Part shown: positions 22,678 through 33,031 of the stretch, in pieces
Position numbering within the stretch: the stretch's first letter is position 1
Layout: each line of letters opens with the position of its first letter
Source: Riptortus pedestris
Taxonomy: Eukaryota; Arthropoda; Insecta; Hemiptera; Alydidae
Reading direction: 5' to 3'
NCBI GenBank assembly: GCA_019009955.1
Contig: CM032228.1
Span: 66,124,001-66,188,000 of the forward strand
DNA length: 64,000 nucleotides
Notes under the pieces: generated by a model
The model's database searches: none
What the model saw: only the letters and a program-made list of their open reading frames with translations
What the model was told of the DNA's origin: nothing
Program-made: the position numbers and the translations under genes

Positions 22678-23521
22678 TTGTTATCAGGTTATCATACTCT
22701 TCCAAAAAGACGTTTATTTTGGAGTACAGATGAAGATTGCAGTGTCCCATTTGTTAGTAATGCTAAGAGACGTAATAGGTTTGACGATATTCTGAGATAT
22801 CTCCATTGTGCTGATAATTCTAAAATAGTCCCAGGAACTGACAAGCTATTCAAAATTAGACCTTTATTTGAATATTGAACAAAAATTTTAAAACCATTCC
22901 ACATAACAACACTAAGGGAGAATCGGGTTTCCACTAATTACTGCCTTACTGACAAAAAAGCTATCAAAAAACAGCGTAGGGGGACTGTTCAAATTGCCAC
23001 TAACGGGGATTTACTAATTATAAGATGGAATGATAATGCAGTTGTCACGGTAATGACTAATACCATTCAAGGAGAAAATAAAACAGCAACAAGGTACTCA
23101 TCCGAACAAAAAAAAAAATTAGTATTCCTATTCCTCTCGCATTATATGAATACAACCAGCATATGGGGGGAGTTGATCTAAATGACCAGTTTGTATCAAC
23201 GTATCGGACTACAATAAGAACTAAGAAATGGTGGTGGCCATTTTTGGCTGGGCAGTTGATGTAAGCTGTGTGCAAGGTCGACGATATAGTACGACGAGAG
23301 GTCGTAATATATTTGTTGAAACATTTTGGGACTTCGAGAACTGGGCGAGGTTTTAAAAAATCGTATACAGCTCTTGAAAGTATTCGAAAAGATAGGACAG
23401 ATCATTTGATTATAAAAGGTATTTCCAAAAATAAACTATGTGTCCAATGCAAGTGAAGATTCATATACCTCTGCAGAAAATGCAGCGTTTCGCTTCACTC
23501 CGAGTGTTTTGCCCCTTATCA
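22678..23521 (+). pseudogene. piggyBac transposase remnant (element 1)
   Basis: Recognisable blocks in order: GYHTLPKRRLFWSTDED and RNRFDDILRYLHCADN (22684-22830), PGTDKLFKIRPLFEY and a stop (22878), LRENRVSTNYCLTDKKAIK, then WNDNAVVTVMTN (about 23027-23065), YNQHMGGVDLNDQF (about 23150-23195), KKWWWPFLAGQLM and a stop, VRREVVIYLLKHFG, and a C-terminal Cys-rich region with CVQC and LCRKCSVSLHSECF (about 23440-23510). These are the order and wording of piggyBac DDD transposases. Between the PLFEY and LRENRV blocks about 150 residues that normally hold the first two catalytic Asp residues are missing, so only the third Asp (in GGVDLND) remains. Several stops and frame changes follow. The N-terminal region is not recognised. 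The copy cannot be active. Confidence 0.9.
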
Positions 23522-23559
23522 TGAGTAGAAGAATGGGCAAAAAATGTATATATGCAATT

Positions 23560-23885
23560 TGTTTTATTTTACCTCCTTTGGTTATTTGTTTATATATATT
23601 TTTTTATATGATTTATAATTTATTTATCCATATTTGATTGTTTTATTATTAGGTAGAGTATTTGTTGTTATTATTAGATAGAGATTTGTTATATTATTAG
23701 ATAGAGTATTTGTTTCAGGTTATTTATTTATATATTTTTTTTATGTGATTTATTATTTTTTTATACATATTTCATTGATTTACTATTAGACAGAATATAT
23801 ATTATTTACTTATACATATTTGATTGTTTTATTATTAGGTAAAGTATTGTTTTATTATTAGATAGAGTATTTGTTTCACCTTAGT
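23560..23885 (+). repeat. Degenerate tandem repeat in the piggyBac-1 3' region
   Basis: A T-rich run in which TTATTATTAGATAGAGTATT-like units recur at irregular spacing (for example near 23640, 23672, 23695, 23785, 23830 and 23850). It lies between the transposase remnant and the right TIR. Confidence 0.6.
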
Positions 23886-24590
23886 TTTGTTCCAAAAACA
23901 TCTGAAAATTATTACATTGTATTATTTGAGTTTCTTATACAATAAAAGTGTTTTAAAAATTATATTGTTTTAATGAAAATCCTAAAATGCTTTTTAATGA
24001 GGCAATAAATGTAGGTAGTTCCAATCGAGTGCACCAAGTGCCCACGAGCAACTTTAGCTGCAGTCTGATATTCAGCACTTCCCTTACCATAAATTTTTTT
24101 AATTATTTTTCCCATTGTCTATAAAGTAAAACAATAGTAAAAATTAAAAAAAAAATAAAATCTATCGATTGGGCACTAATGGGTTAATAATTTAAGGAGA
24201 AGAGTGTGGATAGCTCTAATGCGAGAGCGGAAATAGACGGAGGCTAATAGAGTTAATTGAGTTTACTAATTTCCTGTGAAATGCTGGGCATTACGGGAAG
24301 TGATTACCACTGAGATCTACTATTATGAATATAAACTTACGTGCTAAACTATGCTTAAACTATATGTGCTCGGATTGGTTTTTGACAGGAAATAATTTTC
24401 ATTATAGACGATATTTAATTGTAATAAATACTATCCATGATTATGGTTTGAAGTATTCAAAAAGGTGAGTTAAAAAGTGGCAAGGGATAGATTAGGAACA
24501 CATTTTTATTTATTCTTCAAATATAAAATTTCTCATTTATAAGTTGCCTGCCTGACCCTCACAGCAAAACAATGCGCGTGTCTCAAATGG

Positions 24591-24956
24591 TTAGTTGTGC
24601 ATACATTTTTCTGCATTTGTCTATTGAATTGAATATTCCTCCCTTTTAAATAAATGATAATTGAATGCGTTTAATGTAAGTTAATTTTCTTCATTTGTAA
24701 TTCATGGACGGAATTTGAAAGAATAACCTCGGTTTCCCTGAGCCCAGTTGGAGACCATTGTTTTTCAAATTCCTAATGAGTTTGCCTGTTTTTTTTTTTT
24801 TAATTAGAAGAGCCATATTTGTGTTTATGTATCTCCAGTTTTTTACCTTACTACTTCTACTTCTCGAAAAATGTAGTGTTAATAGTCTTAAGGCAACCGT
24901 CAAGTCTATGAATTGCTAAACGTAATTTTAGGATATTTGCCACATTTTCTTGAATG
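24591..24956. other. AT-rich non-coding DNA
   Basis: Nothing recognised between repeat E and piggyBac-2, apart from a poly-T run near 24790. Confidence 0.5.
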
Positions 24957-24960
24957 TTAA

Positions 24961-26036
24961 CCCCTTCAGACCCAACTCAAATATTTTGACTAAAAAAAAT
25001 TTTTTCATGTTCTATATGTTTACAGAAACGGGAAAAATAGTGAAGAAAATCCTAATTTATTAATTGTAATTTTATTGACAATTTCAAATTGTGTCCAATA
25101 TATTGGACATCAGGTCTCAACAGGCATATTTTTTACAAATTATTCTACTGATAAGGATTTGGATAAATAAATAAAATACACTTTAGCAAGATTTTTTTAA
25201 GTGATAATAAACAAATTTACATCATAGAATGTTACAAATAATAAATATTGAACAAAATTTAACTGTGAAATAATATAAAACAAATCCTTATTTTTGTAAT
25301 GTACAAGTGGCATTTGCATTTAACACAATAAAATTTAGTTTTTTTTTTTTTTTTGTCCAACCTTTCATTTTGCATCTAATTGCATCATTTTTATCATCAA
25401 TATCTGGAAAATGTTCAAATCCACCATTCCTAACATCAGAATTTGGTCTCACTTAAGCTCTTGCTTTCTTTGCAAGGGGTTCTTCACTACTGGATTCTTC
25501 AAGACTGGGTCTTCCTCTTTTTTTCTTTCTATTTCTGAGGTAAAACTTTCAGCAATTTGCATTTTAAAATTTAAAAGATCTAAAATATTGTTTATCACAT
25601 CAAAATAATAATCATAAAAGTCAAGGTATTAGTGAAATGCAACACTTGTGACCCGATGTCCAATATGTTGGACATCCATATTTATTAGAAAATACAATAA
25701 CCAGGGAAAAAAATATTTTTTTCTTAACAAACACGACTTCTAGAGGCTTCTGGCTACTTAAAAATAATTTTTTCACTTATATACATGCAAAATTAAATCT
25801 ATGAGACATTTATTTACTCATGGTTTTAATAAGTGAAATAGCAATATCCAAAATTGGATGTTCAAAGCACTAGAAATGCCACTACAACAGGTATAAACCA
25901 GAAAAAAGGCTCACAATTGAAAGGTTAATACCTAAAATCATTATTAAAATCGATTTTTCTGCCGAAGAACATCAATCCATGAAGATATAGCATTAAAAAG
26001 GCATGTCCAATATATTGGACAGAGGGTCTGAATGGG
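24961..26036 (-). mobile_element. piggyBac-like element 2 (1.08 kb, defective)
   Basis: TTAA lies at 24957-24960 and 26037-26040. The terminal inverted repeats are CCCCTTCAGACCC on the left and CCCATTCAGACCC on the right, read inward, and differ at one base. A palindrome TGTCCAATATATTGGACA occurs close to both ends (25092-25109 and 26004-26021), with a one-base variant at 25657-25674. The minus-strand interior retains the end of a piggyBac transposase. The TIR and palindrome differ from those of the other piggyBac copies in the window, so this is a separate family. Confidence 0.85.
25280..25560 (-). pseudogene. piggyBac transposase C-terminal remnant (element 2)
   Basis: On the minus strand, reading down from 25560, an acidic-basic linker (LEESSSEEPLAKKARA and a stop) is followed by RPNSDVRNGGFEHFPDIDD, IRCKMKGWTKK and, after a poly-A run that shifts the frame, FYCVKCKCHLYITKIRICF. 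The last block matches the Cys-rich C-terminal domain of piggyBac transposases (C-x2-C-x-C-H-L). The catalytic core is gone. Confidence 0.75.
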
Positions 26037-26040
26037 TTAA

Positions 26041-26473
26041 TTTCAATTTCATACATTTGTGTGGTAATGAATGCGGAAAAGAGAGTTGTATTTTGCCCAT
26101 TCTCTGGATTATGATTATAAATATAAAGTAGGAGGAAAGCGGATTGTCATGGCTTTTCTGCGAGTCAAGTGCTTTCAGCAATGTTCTTTTCCCAGAAATT
26201 GTCAGAAAGTTAATTCCTTTCTTGGAAGTATGGACTAAAGGCAAACAGAAGGAATGACTGTAAATCGTACAATATTATTTATTTTAGTAATGACTGGTTT
26301 GCTAATGTAAATGGTTAGTTATTTATTTTGCAATATGTCGATAAACTGGAAGTTGTCGGTGCAAACAATCTCACGACAAGATGTATTTGCTGAGATGGAC
26401 AAACGTTAAAATGTACTGAATTTGTGTATTCCATAAGGTCACTTCATTTTTAATTTAACCTAGTTAATGTCAC
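26041..26473. other. AT-rich non-coding DNA
   Basis: No gene or repeat is recognised. Confidence 0.5.
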
Positions 26474-26484
26474 AAAACGTTTAA

Positions 26485-26708
26485 TTAGTTAATTATTTAT
26501 TAACGTCCACTTTTTGCAACTAAGGCTAATTGGGACGGAATATCTACAGGTTACCACCCTTTTCTAGCCAGGGTGGGACTAAGGACTTTATTTAATGAAT
26601 TCCGCCTCAAAATAAATTCCCTTGCCCAGGCGGGAATCGAACTCGCCACTCTATGATTACCATGTGAGATTAAAGGCAACGGTTTAACACATGGCTAACC
26701 TGAGCCCA
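26485..26708 (-). mobile_element. tRNA-derived SINE (family A) with target duplication
   Basis: Same structure as 15235-15462: B box GAGTTCGATTCCCGCC on the minus strand, the CCCACCCTGGCTAGAAAAG body block and the GTGGACGTTAATAAATAAT tail. AAAACGTTTAA is present on both sides (26474-26484 and 26709-26719), a perfect 11 bp target-site duplication as expected for LINE-driven insertion. Confidence 0.9.
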
Positions 26709-26719
26709 AAAACGTTTAA

Positions 26720-27544
26720 GACTCTATGCTATAGGACTTCTTTGTTATAAAGAATTTGTATCCACTTTGGTAAAGTCATATGTAATTACTTTATAATAAA
26801 AAGGCTAGTTTTGGTCTTCTAATCATTGATGCAATAATTATTTTTGGATAATAACTAAAAACATGGCGTTTGTAAAGCTCTGATTGAACTCTGGACAGAA
26901 AAAACCATTTCGCTTCTTGCTGAAGAAAATACAATCTATTGAACAGGAAATTGAGGAACCAAGTAATTTGATTCGAATTTAAATTATAGGACAGTTCGGA
27001 AAAATCTCAAAGCCCTAACTCTTTATCTTAAATCCAATCTTTAGTCTAAAAATATACTGATAGATGAGTATGTTAGTAAAGTGCAAAATAGACTTGATCT
27101 CCAGGATCGGACTGTCTCAACGAAACGTCCGGACTGTCTCAAAATATGACCCAGTCCTCGGGGGATGATGTTACAGAAGTTCTTTCTTATAAAGAATTTA
27201 TATCCTCTTGGTTGAGGTTATATATATTCACATTACAATAAAAAGGCTAGTTTGGGTCTTGTAATCATTGATGCACCAGTTATTTTAAGATAACAACTTA
27301 AAACTCTCTAGGCAAATTGATGAAGTAAAAAATGAATAGATTATATCATTAGTAAAAGAACGTTTTAACACTAATATTTCAACAGGTACTTCTTCCATGG
27401 AAACTGGGTGGTAGACGAACGGATCAATGTGTATGTAAAACGTACGCCTGTTTTGCTACCTTGAACTTTTAAAAAAAAATGAGGGGCCTATAACAGCAGT
27501 TGCAGATTGAAATTTCTCTTGTAAAAGGCTACGTTAAGCTTCTT
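26720..27544. other. Non-coding DNA, possibly decayed Penelope-like flank
   Basis: No intact gene. Near 27105-27140 a CGGACTGTCTCAACGAAACG block recalls the region upstream of the endonuclease in Penelope-like elements, but this is weak. The similar stretches at 26800-26880 and 27230-27310 (AAAAAGGCTAGTTT, CTTGTAATCATTGATGCA) are a local direct duplication. Confidence 0.4.
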
Positions 27545-27652
27545 TACTGCGTTTACAGGATATCCTGCAAAAGCTGTAATGTTTCATACGTTGGACAAAG
27601 TAGTAAGAAAATAAGGACGACGCTTAAAGTGCATATTACGCGTGAATTTTAA
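27545..27652 (+). pseudogene. Penelope-like element GIY-YIG endonuclease fragment
   Basis: A 35-codon open stretch reads YCVYRISCKSCNVSYVGQ and continues through a KIRTTLKVHI segment to a stop. VY followed by YVG about ten residues later, with C-x2-C between them, is the GIY-YIG plus zinc-finger arrangement found at the C terminus of Penelope-like retroelements, where the enzyme nicks the target DNA. The reverse transcriptase is not seen, so this is an isolated 5'-truncated fragment. Confidence 0.75.
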
Positions 27653-28400
27653 ATATTTCTAAAGAACTCTTCATTAAAAAAAAAATAAAATATTGCTGTG
27701 GACTTAATAATATTATTTATCCTACCCGTTTCTTCCCTGAGAGAATTCATTTTGACATGACTCATATACAAATGTATGTGCGAATGTATTACACATAACG
27801 CAAAAATGACTAGTTTTAGAATGTTGAAGTTACATTTTAAAGGACTTTCCCATTTGATAGAAATCAACTAAGGTTGAGGGGGGAGGTGGTTAAAACTACT
27901 ACAAATTTATCGAAACCCGTTTCATTAGCTCAAACCCTTTGCTAAAACTGATTAGAATGAAAATAAAGCTACAAATCATATCAAAACAAGAGGTTCATTA
28001 GATTTAAATTTGCTGAATCCTGTCAAACGAGTTCTAAGAGTAGCCCTTTATTTTGAAACTTCCTTATTCCCTCTTTATTAAAAAGTAAAAAAAAAAAAAA
28101 GAAGAATAGCATTAGACTGTTGATATTTTGTTTTGAGGGCTGAGAAAACTGATAATTTCCAAATTTTACCATACCTGAAAAATTTACAGAAGATTTATAT
28201 GTCATTTTTTTTTAGTTTTCCAGAAAGAGAAATCACGTTCTGTAACATTTTTGATCGGATACATTGAGACAAAGATATCGTACATGACATTCAAAGGAAA
28301 CCATTTTAATTTTAGTGCAATAAAACAATTTGTAAACTTGATTTAATAATTGAACAATGAGATCGAGTGGTGTCCCCATCTGATTTTTTTTTACTAGAAA
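27653..28400. other. AT-rich non-coding DNA
   Basis: No gene is recognised. Contains several poly-A runs (27680, 28088). Confidence 0.5.
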
Positions 28401-29640
28401 TTGGTAATTATTCACCAATACATCTCTCATTGCATTGCGAATAGTTTTTGCACTGTATTCGCCATTACAGAACCAGCCAGAGCCTCGGGTACCAGGGGCT
28501 CTCCTCCCATCTCCCATGTCTATTCAGAGCAATGGGTTTTAGCGCACTTCGTGGAACTCTGTCGGGCCCTTGTGTACTCTGTCAATCTATCAAGTCAATG
28601 TTACATTATTGCCTTGTTCGGGTATCAGGTTGGATTATATACTTCCCCAGGTCCCGCTCGGTCTAACCGCTTAGATTTCACGTCCCGTGAAATTGACCCG
28701 CAAATTAAACATTCTATTTCTACAAGTCACATCCCATTTTGGGCCAAGTGTGACATTGAGAATGACGTATCCGAAGCTTTTAATTTCTTACTAGTACCAT
28801 TCAGCAGTGCGTGTTTGATGCGTCTTTAGTCACAAGATCTTTGTGATTTTCATTGATCTCGTTTAGTACTGAAAATTGTCCGGGAAGTCACCCAGCCGCT
28901 ATTCTTCAGACAACAGGATTCTAACCAGGCACGTATGACATGTCGCTTGCTCTTTGCAAGTTTACTTTCAGTTAATATTTTTTGGGGGACAAGTTCCTTT
29001 GATTGATCAATAATTGCCTGGTCCAAAATTCAGTGGACTAGTTGTTGAAAGAGGTTACTTAAGCTCCAAGGTATTTGAACTGGTCCACTTTAACGGAAAG
29101 AGAGGTCCTGTGGTCTCCAAGAAAATGCTGCTAATTACAGAAATATGTTTCTTATTTTACAATCATGTCTATTCCTTTTGCAGGAGATAACTGGAAACCG
29201 TGGAAAGACTACACGGCCTCATGCTCGTTTCTGGGCCAGTTACTTCTTCTGCATTTGCGAGGAAGTTTAGCTTCTTACCGAAAAGTACTCCCTCTCACAT
29301 TCAATGATTCCCGTACTACCTTCTAGAAGACTAGGTAGAAAGAGGTGGGGGACAAACAATCACTTTGCCAAAATACTAACTGCTTTGAAAGCATCTGACA
29401 TCACATAGATATCCTGAAAGCCATGATAGTGGGAAGCACTGGAACTCTCCTTTCCTAGTAGGACAAGATTCCCTTCATATCCAAGTCCCTTCATAATTCT
29501 AGACGACTTTATCTTAAGCAGTGCTGTGAAGTTAATCTGATTACTGATGAAAATACTATGTATATTTTCCAAACAAAGGCTATGTATGTAAATAACTAAT
29601 CTAAACAATCAGCCACCACCAAATCGTGGACTGTGAAGTA
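28401..29640. other. Higher-GC stretch without recognised gene
   Basis: This segment is visibly less AT-rich than its surroundings and contains a 142-codon plus-strand frame at 28401-28829 and shorter ones. None resembles a protein family I recognise. A good splice-acceptor-like sequence (TCTATTCCTTTTGCAG) ends near 29184, followed by about 90 bases open in more than one frame. It could be a host exon or an unknown repeat, and the sequence alone does not decide. Confidence 0.35.
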
Positions 29641-30027
29641 ATATTTGATACAACCTCAATAATAGGGATAAAGTAATTTGATTTTGCCAAATTAAAGGGG
29701 GAGGGGGTTCGAAATAAAAATATAACACTCTGATTGGTGAGTCGCTGAAATATTAATTTCGTATTCGAGCGGAGTAATTTGTTCCCAGGAATTGTAGACT
29801 AAGTGGGACCAATTGAATTACAGATTGCCAATTTACATACCATGGCTGAACTAGTTGTTACTCTTGACCAAACCCGCCTTATAACCCACATTATTAATAG
29901 ATTCTAAATTATGGAATACAATTGGTCTCCAGTCATCAACAAATGTTTATTTTGCTCCATCATATCCTCACATATGAGTACAATGAAATAAAATGTATAA
30001 ATTAAAGAAAAGAATCCTCATGCAAGT

Positions 30028-31135
30028 AAAAAGGTCCGACACGCAGGGGCTGTGTCAACTAAGCAGATTTCCCACGTGCTCCCTATTTCAATTTACAGCA
30101 AAAAGTAAAAGTTCAACGAGAAAAATATTTAGTATTAGCAGATTTCCCTTCGGGGAAATCAGCTATTGACGTCGTACTTATGTGCGCAATTTTCGAAAAA
30201 TGTCTTCAAATGTCCATCGATCCTACCCAGGAGATGACGAAAATGAGGTCCGTTCACAATTAAATAATATATACATACAAATATTTGTCTGTGAACGCTC
30301 TAGCGGTCGCAATCTTTGTTTGGTCGTTACCAAACTCTATATTTAACAGTTTCATGTAAAATGAAAGATCAAATTCATAGTGGCTAAAATCGGACAATTG
30401 GGAGGGGGGGGGTATTGAAGGGTGGATTTTAGAAAATTTGAAACATATCCGTTACTACTACATTGTATAGAACCAATCTTATTCAAAATTAAATTTACTA
30501 TAAATATTGGTATATAAATTTATTCTCTATCTTGAATATTAATCGAGATATTTGCACTTTTGAGTTATCAGCCTTCAGCAAGCCACCACATCTACTCATT
30601 TACATAAACGCTACTCTGTTATGTAATAAAGCACATTATTCAAAGCTTATATACCAGATATTGTTTTCAGGAGACCTTTATTATTCCAGACCCATGCAAA
30701 TATGTTCTGGTGACCTCGTCATTAGTTCTTGGACTTCTAAAATTTGATTGATTGAGATAAAAGTTATTCTGATTCTTTATAAATTACAGTACTAGATTTT
30801 AATAATAGAAAATATTTAGCAATGAAATTAATATGTTATACTCACATATATTGAAGTAATTGTTCTTCTTTCTGGTAAAAGGTTGGCATACCTGTTTCTT
30901 TAAATTTCAAACGGTTTCCGTCGGGAGGTTTTTAATTATTGTTTGTATTCATTCACTTAATATTTACGGTGCTGTTCTGTTACCTGTATGTAGATTTATC
31001 TATTGTTAAACTTCACGAGGGAAATCTGCTTGGTGTACGCAGCCCCTGCGTGACGGACTTTTTTAATCACGTTATTTATGATATAACAGCTTCTTGTTAA
31101 TATGGCATGAATAGGACTGGGTGATTACAAGTGGC
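30028..31135 (+). mobile_element. Helentron-like element, 5' part (H2), interrupted by H3
   Basis: 30028-30136 is the 5' end of a plus-strand copy (GTCCGACACGCAGGGGCTG, GCAGATTTCCCACGTG, AAAAGTTCAACGAGAA). Its continuation (GATATAACAGCTTCTTGTTA, then ATGGCATGAATAGGA) resumes at 31064 after an inserted minus-strand copy. In other copies these two blocks are adjacent, as at 42075-42145 and 62455-62520. The 3' end of H2 is missing beyond about 31135. Confidence 0.8.
30137..31063 (-). mobile_element. Helentron-like element H3, nested in H2
   Basis: Read on the minus strand, it runs from AAAAGTCCGTCACGCAGGGG (near 31060) to the terminal palindrome and AGCAGATTTCCC at 30137. All landmarks are present: the GCAGATTTCCCTCGTGAAG 5' subterminal repeat, CGGTTTCCGTCGGGAGG module (in reverse), the Q-block around GATTTTAGCCACTATGAA, TTGCGACCGCTAGAGCG, a short AT-rich slot and CATCTCCTGGGTAGGATCGA. 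Its boundaries are fixed because it splits H2 between two T's. Confidence 0.85.
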
Positions 31136-32330
31136 TCTTTGATGAGAAGACAGTTCAACAGATTGCTATGTTTTCATGTCACTAGCTCGTTCAATGATTC
31201 TTCTTAGGGTACTATAAATTGTAATGAGGCGATAATTTGAAACAATACTTTTGTACAATATATGCCTGACTTGTATATTAGGATAGTTCTGCCTTTTAGG
31301 AATAGCTCGGGAACTACATTTAATTTTAACATATAATTAGCTATGTATGTTATAGTTTAATAGCATCCAGAGGCTCTTATTGTTCTAATAAAAATACCAT
31401 CTGGCTCTGGGGCAGAGTCTAATAATATACTCTAACTGCAATTTCAATGTCTTTATCACCAAGAATAATATCTTCATTAGTTTCCGGAATTTCTTATTTC
31501 TGAGGTAAACCTTCTGTATAATAAAGAAGGATATAATATTATAAAGCATCTAATCTAAATTACGTTAATTTAATTGTTTTTATTTCTTAGTCGATTTTAA
31601 TAATGTTACTAAATCGGAAAACTACAATAGTGTTCAAACAATAATTGCAGTAGTTTGCCATATTCCATTCTTCAGTAATATACTCTCATATCGTGGTGGT
31701 TAAGAGGTGAAACAGACTAAGTCAAATATTTTTTTCTTTAACCTTTTTGGGTACTAACGTTATTAAATCAAATTAACTTAAACCAATGTCGACTTAGTTG
31801 GTTTAACTGGTAGGGCGATAATACTTAGTTGGTTTAACTGGTGAGGGGAAATAATACAAGTCACTATTTGAGTTCTCCAAAGAATCAAGTATATTGAATT
31901 GATTAAGCAACATATATATATATATATAAAGAAAACTTAACTTTATAAAATAATTTAGCGGCAAGCCAATAATATATACACTATAGAATGATCGATCGGT
32001 CCTATATTGTGTGAGTACTCATTTAATAATTTGCGTAGATAATGCTAGCATTATTAGAAGTAGGTACCTGCGGGAAACATATACTTTCCTTGAAGTGGAG
32101 TCTTCTCCCGTTGTTATTTTCTGTGTTCCCTATAAGATTCTGTCTTCTAGCTGGTTGCGGTGATCCATATATGATGGTAGTTTTGCGGGAGATAAAAGAT
32201 TGACTGTAACTCTGTAACGGTTGTATCCCAACTGAACTGGTCCGCTTGAAACTAGCCGGTGCCTTCTTGAACTGCAACGTAGTTTCCGCTGTAGGCCACA
32301 GCCTTGGTGATCTGCCTATGTGTGGCGGGT
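31136..32330. other. AT-rich non-coding DNA
   Basis: No gene is recognised. There is a local duplication at about 31790-31852 (CTTAGTTGGTTTAACTGGT twice) and a short AT run at 31914-31928. A minus-strand open frame of about 110 codons spans roughly 32023-32350 but shows no family I recognise. Confidence 0.45.
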
Positions 32331-32339
32331 TTGTGGACT

Positions 32340-32400
32340 CAGCGAGCGCGGGAAATTCAATATAAAAGACGACTGAACAATCTCCTTTTTCTTGTCAAGA
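32340..32400 (+). promoter_or_regulatory. TATA-box promoter-like sequence
   Basis: TATAAAAG at 32361-32368 follows a GC-rich patch (CAGCGAGCGCGGGAAA). It resembles an arthropod core promoter or the U3 region of an LTR. No LTR partner or downstream gene is recognised, so the call is tentative. Confidence 0.3.
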
Positions 32401-32735
32401 AGCAACGAAAATCTTAACCGAGGCTAAATTTTATTACGCGTGTTTCACAAGAATTCACAGTTGTTCATTGTGTCGAGGTTTAAGAGCATATTGAGCTGCC
32501 AAAACCCGTATACCAGCATTTTTACACAGAAACGAATTTTTCATTTAATTTTTAAAATATGCTCATGATGATTACAATATCATGATATATCCTACTCAAA
32601 AATACGATCATATACACAGACTACAAGACTCTGATTTACGCAATAAGTAACGCTACTACACATGACCCGCTTTTAGAAAACATTAGTCAAAATATTTTGG
32701 AAATTAAATATTTAAATCAACACAAACACATATAA

Positions 32736-32939
32736 GCCCATTCGGCAAATATTAGAAACGAACAAGCTGACTCTTTAGCTAAGAAAGCATCCCAGAATTA
32801 TCACTCGTACCACTCCCATACATTAAAAAAGACTTGCATACCGACACAATACATAAATGGGTCAGAGAATGGACGACATGTAACAAATCTTAAACCAATA
32901 CATACGAAATATAACTCGCAACAACTACGGCACAATTAA
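32736..32939 (+). pseudogene. LINE RNase H domain fragment
   Basis: A 67-codon stretch begins AHSANIRNEQADSLAKKA, which matches the last conserved motif of the RNase H domain of R1/I/Jockey-group LINEs (AHxGIxGNExADxLAK). It continues through a PTQYINGSENGR segment to a stop at 32937. The two Gly residues of the motif are lost. It is an isolated fragment, possibly kept from the 3' half of a LINE. No RT is seen nearby. Confidence 0.65.
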
Positions 32940-33031
32940 AAGTCACCATCACAATTGCACACAATTCGTAACGGTACATTGACAGACAGAAAATTATTTA
33001 AGCAGGTTTAAAATTCAAGACAGTGGCAAAT

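Larger units (their letters stand above)
22191..24183 (+). mobile_element. piggyBac-like element 1 (2.0 kb, defective)
   Basis: TTAA at 22187-22190 and 24184-24187 flank a perfect 14 bp terminal inverted repeat, CCCATTAGTGCCCA. Near the left end the palindrome GCAGCTTTAGCTGC (22208-22221) follows the TIR. Related blocks occur at 22570-22588 (inverted) and 24041-24062 (direct), resembling the subterminal repeats that piggyBac elements need for transposase binding. The interior carries transposase fragments on the plus strand. TTAA targets and CCC-starting TIRs are diagnostic for the superfamily. Confidence 0.9.
22096..24590 (+). repeat. Dispersed repeat E, copy 2, interrupted by piggyBac-1
   Basis: 22096-22186 and 24188-24590 together match 14395-14944. 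The interruption lies at TTAA, which appears on both sides of the inserted element. The uninterrupted copy reads TTTGAATCAATATTTTAAGG at the same place, so the boundary is confirmed by an empty-site comparison. Confidence 0.75.

Noticed and set aside
29185..29275. Terminal exon after a good polypyrimidine acceptor
   Set aside because: All three frames are open for much of it and none gives a recognisable protein, so coding status cannot be decided.
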